Origin: Apium graveolens
Taxonomy: Eukaryota; Streptophyta; Magnoliopsida; Apiales; Apiaceae
DNA: 64,000 nt
Assembly (NCBI RefSeq): GCF_009905375.1
Contig: NC_133650.1
Coordinates: 170,022,518 to 170,086,517, forward strand
Direction of reading: 5' to 3'
Made by a program: the position numbers and the translations under genes. The notes beneath the pieces are model-generated. The model was given only the letters and a program-made list of their open reading frames with translations. It was not told the DNA's origin and did not search any database. Shown here in pieces: positions 56,894 through 64,000 of this stretch (position 1 is the first letter of the stretch; each line of letters starts with the position of its first letter).

Positions 56894-59800
56894 TTGCAGG
56901 GCAACAGAAAAAACATCCTAGTTCAGGACAGTGGATGTTCAGGACATATGACTGGAAATAAAGCCCTGCTATCAGACTTTGTGGAGAAGGCTGACCCAAG
57001 TGTTTCTTATGGAGATGGCAACATTGGAAAAACATTGGGATATGGCAATATCAATCTTGGGAATGTCATCATTAAAGAAGTAGCTCTGGTCTCAGGACTT
57101 AAACACAATCTGCTGAGTGTTAGTCAAATCTGTGACAGAGGTTATCATGTGGATTTCTTTGAAGAACACTGTGAAGTTGTAAGTAAATCTACATGCAAAG
57201 TTGTTCTGCAAGGTTACAGGCGTGGTAACATTTATGAAGCCAAGCTTTCAACAAGTACTGATGGTTCTGCAATCTGTCTGATGAGTAGAGGATCAATTGA
57301 AGAAAGCTGGAATTGGCACAAGAAACTCTCTCATTTAAATTTTAACAATATAAATGAACTAGTCAAGAAAGATCTTGTGAGAGGACTGCCAAAGTCAGTA
57401 TTTGCTCCTGATGGCCTTTGTGATTCCTGTCAGAAGGCTAAACAAAGAAAATCTTCATTCAAGAGCAAGACTGAATCATCAATTCTTCAGCCTTATCACC
57501 TACTACATGTTGATCTATTTGGTCCAGTGAATGCCATGTCTATTGCAAAGAAGAAATATGCTATGGTCATAGTGGATGAGTTCACCAGATACACATGGGT
57601 GTATTTCTTGCACACTAAAAGTGAAACTCCATCTATCTTGATTGATCATGTCAAGCAACTGGATAAATTGGTCAAAGATTCTGTGAAGATTATAAGAAGT
57701 GATAATGGCACTGAGTTCAAGAATTTGATCATGGAAGAGTTCTGCAAAGACCAAGGAATTAAGCAGGAATTCTTTGCTCCTGGAACTCCACAACAAAATG
57801 GAGTTATTGAAAGAAAGAATAGAATTATCATTGAAGTTGCACGAACTATGCTTGATGAAGCAAAGCTTCCAACCTATTTTTGGGCTGAAGCTGTGCAGAC
57901 TGCTTGTTTTACTCAGAATGCAACACTCATTAACAAGCATGAAAAGACACCATATGAGATGGTGAAGAAAAAGAAGCCAAATCTGAAGTATTTTCACGTA
58001 TTTGGATGCAAGTGTTTTGTTCTTAAGACTCATCCTGAACATCTATCCAAATTTGACCTAAAAGCTGATGAAGGTATCTTTGTTGGATAATCACTTTCCA
58101 CAAAAGCCTTCAGAGTCTATAACTTGAGAACAAGGGTGGTCATGGAATCTATCAATGTCTCCTTTGATGATAAGAAGATTACTGGACTTGAAGATTTCAA
58201 TGATCATGATCTGCTGAGATTTAAAAATGAAGACTTAAATTTTGATACTGAAAAACCTGACAGTCTAAATCCTGATACTGCAAACTCTGATGGATTAAAC
58301 TCTGATGTTATTGAAACTGTGGTTTCTACGCCAAAGGAAGATGCACCTGTGTAGGGGGAGCATACTGAAGATACAACCACATCTCAAGAAGCATCAGAAC
58401 ATACAACTGGCTCTTCAAGTTCTGATTCGTCAAGTTCTGATAAGCCAAGTTCTGATAGTTCTGAAAACTTAAATTCTGAAGGATCCAACTCAGAGAGCAT
58501 AGTTTCAGGGGGAGCATCATAAAATGTTGATGAAGATAGCATGGATCATGGGGGAGCATCCAGTTCTAGAGAAAACCTTCCATCTGCAAGGAAGTGAACT
58601 AAATCACATACACCTGACTTAATTATTGGAAATCCTGATGCAGGTGTCAGAACTAGAACAACTACTTCAAGTGAATGTCTTTACAATTCTTTTCTTTCTC
58701 AGACTGAACAAAAAAAGTGGAAGAAACTCTTCAAGATGCTGATTGGGTGCAAGCAATGCAGGAAGAGTTAAATGAATTTGAAAGAAACAAAGTCTGGACC
58801 CTAGTGCCAAGACCAAAGAATAGATCTGTTGTTGGTACAAAGTGGGTATTCAGAAACAAAACTGATAGTGATGGCATAATTACAAGGATTAAGGCAAGGT
58901 TGGTTACAAAAGGATACTCTCAATAGGAGGGAATTGATTATGATGAAACATTTGCACCAGTTGCTAGATTGGAAGCCATAAAGATATTTTTGGCTTATGC
59001 TGCTTACAAAAAGTTTACTGTCTTTCAAATGGATGTGAAAAGTGCTTTTCTCAATGGAGAATTGGAAGAGGAAGTATATGTTGAACAACCTCCAGGCTTT
59101 GTAGATCCTAAATATCCAGATCATGTCTACAGGCTTGATAAAGAACTTTATGGCCTTAAGCAAGCTCCTAGAGCATGGTATGAAACTTTAGCTCAGTTTC
59201 TTCTGGAAAGTGGATTTAATAGAGGAACTATAGACAAAACACTGTTCTACCTCAACCATGGAAAGGACTTACTTCTGGTTCAGATATATGTTGATGATAT
59301 CATCTTTGGTTCTACAAATGACAGACTTTGCAAGAAGTTTACCAAACTGATGCAGTCAAGATATCAAATGAGTATGATGGGGGAACTTAGCTATTTTCTG
59401 GGCCTTCAAGTCAAGCAGAATGAAGAAGGCACTTTTATTTGTCAAACCAAGTACACCGGAAACTTGCTGAAGAAATTTAGAATGCAAGATTGTTCAAGTA
59501 CATCCACTCCCATGGCCACTGCAACAAAACTGGATAAGGATAATGGTAAATCGGTAGATATTACTGATTACAAAGGTATGATTGGCTCTCTACTCTATCT
59601 AATTGCTAGTAGACCTGATATCATGTATGCTACCTGTCTTTGTGCAAGATTTCAAGCAGATCCAAGAGAACCTCACTTAACAGCTGTAAAAAGAATCTTC
59701 AAGTATCTTAAGGGAACAGCTGATCTGGGATTGTGGTATCCCAGCGAATCAGATTTTAAACTAATAGGTTACTCAGATGCAGATTTTGCAGGTTGCAAAA

Positions 59801-60243
59801 TTGACGGGAAGAGCACAAGTGGAAGCTGCCAATTTCTTGGAGGCAGATTGGTTTCATGGTTTAGCAGGAAACAAAAGTCAATTTCCACATCAACTACAGA
59901 AGCAGAATACATTGACGCAGGAAGCTGTTGTGCACAGATTCTTTGGATGAAGAATCAGTTACTGGATTATGGGTTAACATATTTTAAAATCCCTATTTAC
60001 TGTGATAATCAAAGTGCTATTGCTATGACAGGTAATCAAGTTCAACACTCAATGACAAAGCACATCAGCATTAGGTACCACTTCATAAGGGAACATATGG
60101 ATGAAGGTACAGTAGAATTGTACTTTGTTTTAACAGATCAACAACTAGCAGATATCTTCACAAAACCACTATGTGAAGCTACTTTTACAAGATTGGTAAA
60201 TGAACTTGGAATGGTTTCAGGTTCTTTCTCTAAATCTGCTTAG
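56894..60243 (+). pseudogene. Copia-B pol: protease, integrase, RT, RNase H
   Basis: Protease: LVQDSGCSGHMTG. Integrase finger: WHKKLSHLNFNNINELVKKD and CDSCQKAKQ. Integrase core: HVDLFGPVN, IIRSDNGTEFKN and NGVIERKNRIII, all three acidic residues kept. [55 protein letters not shown] and the active site [14 protein letters not shown]. RNase [38 protein letters not shown] and LADIFTKPL. Stops lie at about 58088, 58352, 58519 and 58924. The order protease, integrase, RT, RNase H is that of Copia. Confidence 0.92.
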
Positions 60244-61595
60244 CTTTTGTTCTGATGCATCAGACTTTATGATCAGTATTTACAAATATTACTCTCTTTG
60301 TGTATTATGTGCCTAATTGAAAATTGCTTAAGTACTGATTGTTGTCTGATGTGAATTTCTAAACTCTGATAGTGAAATGAATATTTCTATGACTATTCAA
60401 TCCTATGAGGATAACTTTGCTAGATGCTGACCTAGTAGTCTTTAACATACTAGAGATCCCATGTTAGAAGTAATTATTTATGTGGAAATCTATTGACACA
60501 AGCAAATTCTGATATTGAGCTTAGTTAAGTTTACTTTGTCTATCTTATTACTAAGTCCAAAACTAGAATAATGCTTCTCATCTGTTAAGTTCTGATGTTA
60601 GTAAATCTGCTGAATATACTAAGTGCTGATAAACCTCACTTATCAAAAGAAAAAGGAAAAGAAAAGGGAATAAAAATCATGTACTCCTTTGAGATCTAGA
60701 GTAAAAAATGTGGGAGAGACGACCCAAGTGCATTGCTGGTATTAAGTAATATGCATCAGAAAAAACAAAAATAAATATTTTTCTTGGTGACTTTTCACAC
60801 TCTATGATTACTGGAGAAATACTCTGATAATAGCATAAATTCTGATAAGCAGTCGTGACTCACTTACACTGAGAAGCCATTGTAAAATGGAATTTCAAAA
60901 GATGCATAAAATAAGCACGAAACAGTTGAGGTGGACTCATGCATGAACTCATTCAATAGTAGGCTTCAGAATAATGACAGATTTTAAGTAGAGTTCTTAG
61001 TTATGCCTTATTTCTATAATGTACTGAAGTGAATCAGACTTTACTCTTTGTCTGATATTTAGCTTAATGCACACACTTACACTCCATATGAATGATAAAA
61101 ATTACTGTGGCGATCAATGTTGTTTTAGATGAACAGTTTATGTGTCAGATTGCATAAATTCTGAGGACAGGTTCTGATGGAAGTTCTGATGATTAAGTTC
61201 TGAAGAACCGAAATCAGAATTTGTGTGAAGAATTACAGAAATAGGCATTCAACTTTCCGAGTTAAGAAATCATGTTTTGATGACTTTTAAGTTCTGATAT
61301 AAGTCTAAGTGCTGATATTAAATTCTGATTCTTTACTTGACTTATTTGTGGTTAAAATCTGAAACAGTCTTATTTTAAATCAGAATATGTTTGAGTGGAA
61401 TATTAACAGTTAATACAATTAGGGTTAGTGGTACACGTCCATGCACAGTAATATTTACTTGTTTCTTGTGCGCATTAAACCCTGTTTTACACTTCCAATG
61501 GCTATTTTTATTCTCCTCAGTCTAGGGAGATGAGGTAGAATTATTTCTACCAGCTAGCATTAAATTTTCCTTGCGTCTCCTGGCATTCCATTGCC
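60244..61595 (+). other. Copia-B region between pol and the downstream ORF
   Basis: No ORF. The hexamer TCTGAT and the phrase AAGTTCTGAT recur many times here, for example at about 60590, 61170, 61185 and 61290. Confidence 0.6.
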
Positions 61596-61603
61596 TATAT
61601 AAA
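61596..61603 (+). promoter_or_regulatory. Internal TATA box for the Copia-B small ORF
   Basis: TATATAAA in GCCTATATAAACCAACAC, 105 bp before an ATG at 61701. In between is a pure C/T/A leader (CTCTCATTTTCTCTC repeated) of the kind found at plant transcription starts. Confidence 0.62.
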
Positions 61604-61700
61604 CCAACACTTCACTCCAGTCAGTACATCTCTCATTTTCTCTCATTTTCTCTCAAACTCTCAAGCTCTCAATCTCATCTATCTCTCTATCATCACAATC

Positions 61701-61970
61701 ATGGTGAACTACAACTTAGCTCTAAACTATGATACTTTCTCTCTCACCATGAGCTGTCCAGAATGGCAGCAGGAATGACATGTTACTGCCATTCCTGATG
61801 AGGTTTGGGACTCTGTTCCCCAAGAGGTTCTGACAGACCTCTTGTTCTTCTATATGGATTATCATCGGCATGTTGAGCGATTGGAAGAAGCACGACTGGA
61901 AGCTCTTCGACAGCAGGAGCGAATCATTCGTCTCGCTGTTCTGTATGTAGAGAGTAGGAAGAAGAAATAG
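61701..61970 (+). pseudogene. Copia-B small downstream ORF of unknown function
   Basis: 89 codons plus stop, with one TGA at 61776-61778 (codon 26). It starts MVNYNLALNYDTFSLTMSCP and after the stop reads IPDEVWDSVPQEVLTDLLFF, then a charged helix (HRHVERLEEARLEALRQQER) and a basic end VESRKKK. No known domain. The good promoter context argues it was a real gene of the element. Confidence 0.55.
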
Positions 61971-62364
61971 GCTTTGTAGCTTAGGACACTCTTGTAATCT
62001 TGTGCTGTAATTTCAATTTCATGAATGTAATCTTGTTCTCAAACATCTCAATCTCTCCTGCATATTTCCTCTCCCTTCCCCCATTTCAACCTTTTTCCCT
62101 TGCATTCTTAATGTTCCTTTTTTCTCAATCTCTCAGCCACTATATCTTTCCTCATTCTTGTACATGAATCCCTTGCATTCATCAAACTAATCACTCTCTC
62201 TAATTCTGCAGTTGAAAATGTCTCAATTACTTATCTATTCAGCAAAATAAATGTGTCATTTGTGTGGTAAATCCTAACTTCTCCTAGAGCAATAATACAA
62301 ACTTTGACTATCTACTCAGCTAACTATGGGTGATAATCATCATTTGATATGCTTTTAGAAACTG
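61971..62364. other. Spacer between the two Copia-B downstream ORFs
   Basis: Holds the convergent 3' ends of the plus-strand small ORF and the minus-strand ORF. AT/CT-rich, no coding sense. Confidence 0.5.
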
Positions 62365-64000
62365 CTAGAAAATCATCTTGATTGAAATAATTCCAAAGAG
62401 CACCATCATTAGCTTGAATTTTTCTTGTCTTTCTTTCTGCAGTCTTATAGTGAGTTCTAGTTGGGGGTTTGAATGAAGGTGGTTTAGATATTTTCTTGAG
62501 TGAGGTTTGACTAGATGTGATAGGAATTTTGAGTAAGGAATGAGAAGTTGGCTTGTATAGTTACCTAGGCTTTTGGGTTTGGATTGATTGAGTGTTTGTT
62601 TGGATAGATTTTTGGGTTTGAGTTGGTACAGTTTGTGAAATTTGAATTTTTTGGACTTTCTGTTTCTTTTATCCTCCTTCTCCATCCTTCTTTTTTTTCT
62701 TCCGATCATCCTTTCATTTCTTATCCTCCTTCTCTTTTTTCTTGTCATCCACTTTGCTACCAATAGTTTTGCTATAATGACTTGGATTAGAGCTAGGAGA
62801 TGTTCATCTTGATTCTGCTCATCATCATCCAAATCACCTTTTGTGTTGATTTGTGCTCTAGATAGTATAGTGTATGCATTCTTCAAGTATTTGCCCAGAA
62901 TTTTGATCATTTCTATATCCTTAAAAGTCTTGATCTTCTTTGTCTTCAATGTTGTCTCTAAGATCATCATTAGCTTCTTATTTCCCATGACACATTATTT
63001 TGGAATTTGAAAGTGTTTGCATTTTTTGGTGTTTGGATAGATGTAAGCCACCCCCTTGCTTGGCTGTAGGTAGGGTTCAGGAAATGCACCTATTTGACCC
63101 TTTTTGAGCTCATTAAGCAGAAGAGTGTCCTCTGAAATTACCACCTTTAATCTTTTGATGAAGATATCTAGCTCAGATGCTCTTCTTGATTGTAAGAAAG
63201 AGAGAGTCACCTGCATGCATTTGCCCACACCTGAGTCATTTATGTTGATCAATATTCTCTTCTCCCTGAAATTTGGTCCATTCACCATCACCACCCTCAG
63301 GAAATTGATATTTTTATCCATAGCCTTCTTGTAGGAGAAATTATTGAAATTTAGAGAGACTCTCAGGGCTTCCATAAATTGATCAAGTTCCTTGTCAAGG
63401 CAAGGTCCCTCAGCTTCCATCTTGAGTCTATCCAATCCCACATTTTCTTTATTTTTGCTTGAGATTTGGATGGATTTTAGCTTGGACTCAATCTCCCCTT
63501 TAGTCTTAATGAGAGGCATGGTGGAATGTGGAGTGATTTGGGTCTTTACTTGTTGAGCTATTTCCTAAATGGGGATGTTTAATGCACCCATAATAGCTCC
63601 CAAAGACACCGAGGTCTGCATCTGTAAGTACTTCTGGGAATCTATTAGAGATTTGATATCTTGTTTTTGATTGGTGACAAGGGATGTGAGCTGTGAGACT
63701 TGATTTGATAGAGTAGTGTTGGAGGATTGAATATCTGTAACTTGGGCTTGAAGATTTTGGATTTGGAGGTTTGTGGACGTGGAAGTATGGATTGTGAACT
63801 AGATGCAGAGATGGTACCAATTAAATTCTGGACAACATTCTTGATCTCCTCCATTATCAAAGCTGATGGTTCATATCTAGCCTTGTACAACTAACCCAGC
63901 TTGACCTTGGAGTCATTATTCTGAATTATTTGTTTCTGGATCACCTCATGCAAGGTTGTGAAAGATTCCCTCAATTTGGATACATTTTCTTCAACTAGTG
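62365..64000 (-). pseudogene. Copia-B antisense ORF (start outside window)
   Basis: From the right edge: KARYEPSALIMEEIKNVVQN, one frameshift near 63790, then a coiled coil (LQIQNLQAQVTDIQSSNTTL, SNQVSQLTSLVTNQKQDIKS), GAIMGALNIP, a stop near 63566, then LNFNNFSYKKAMDKNINFLR and ILININDSGVGKCMQVTLSF, LNELKKGQIGAFPEPYLQPS, a stop at 62995, and a Lys/Arg-rich tail to 62365. Except for the frameshift all parts share one frame. Function unknown. Extra ORFs antisense to pol are known in other plant LTR elements. Confidence 0.65.

Larger units (their letters stand above)
52499..64000 (+). mobile_element. Copia-B LTR retrotransposon (3' end outside window)
   Basis: The 5' LTR (52499-52508 plus 53900-54499), primer site, gag, protease, integrase, RT, RNase H, a small promoter-bearing ORF and a long antisense ORF follow in order. 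The 3' LTR is not in view. The size, over 10 kb without the solo LTR, and the extra ORFs fit large SIRE-like Copia elements. Several stops make this copy non-autonomous, but catalytic motifs are intact. Confidence 0.88.

Overview
This window looks like nuclear DNA of a flowering plant, probably a eudicot. It is AT-rich, has GT-AG introns, holds one multi-exon plant gene of the DUF630/DUF632 family and a broken plant serpin, and is otherwise filled with plant retrotransposons. The family of plant cannot be fixed from the sequence alone. No tRNA, rRNA or CRISPR array was seen.

Layout. 1-4011: 3' part of a Copia element (called Copia-A here), ending in an LTR at 2674-4011. 4012-4497 and 25848-26218: two halves of one older stretch split by a 21.35-kb Gypsy element of the Tat lineage (4498-25847, minus strand, target duplication ATTAA). 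Inside the gag gene of that element sits a second, plus-strand Gypsy element of Athila type (14126-25075). It has three LTR copies, two copies of its post-pol ORF and one pol block without gag. 26219-27051: serpin pseudogene, last exon only. 28094-33534: almost intact L1-type LINE on the minus strand with a perfect 20-bp target duplication. 34333-35164: fold-back element with a Stowaway MITE in one arm. 35470-50135: the one clearly intact host gene, minus strand, four exons and 994 residues by my splicing. Its 9.2-kb second intron holds two Copia-A fragments facing each other as a long inverted repeat, one with a Tourist-like MITE in it. 51433-about 52110: Helitron remnant with a recognisable 3' end. 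52499 to beyond the window: a second Copia element (Copia-B), whose 5' LTR is interrupted ten bases in by a solo Copia-A LTR.

How parts work together. Most elements are dead copies with stops and frameshifts. The host gene has consistent splice phases across all four exons and should be functional, so the repeats in its introns would be transcribed with it. The least ordinary theme is that three unrelated LTR retrotransposons (Tat, Athila, Copia-B) each carry an extra ORF after pol that is preceded by its own TATA box and a pyrimidine-rich leader. In Tat this extra gene lies antisense to pol, contains two introns and overlaps the pol end tail to tail. In Athila the internal promoter region repeats a GC-rich palindromic block also found in the LTR. 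All similarity calls are from reading motifs; no database search was run.
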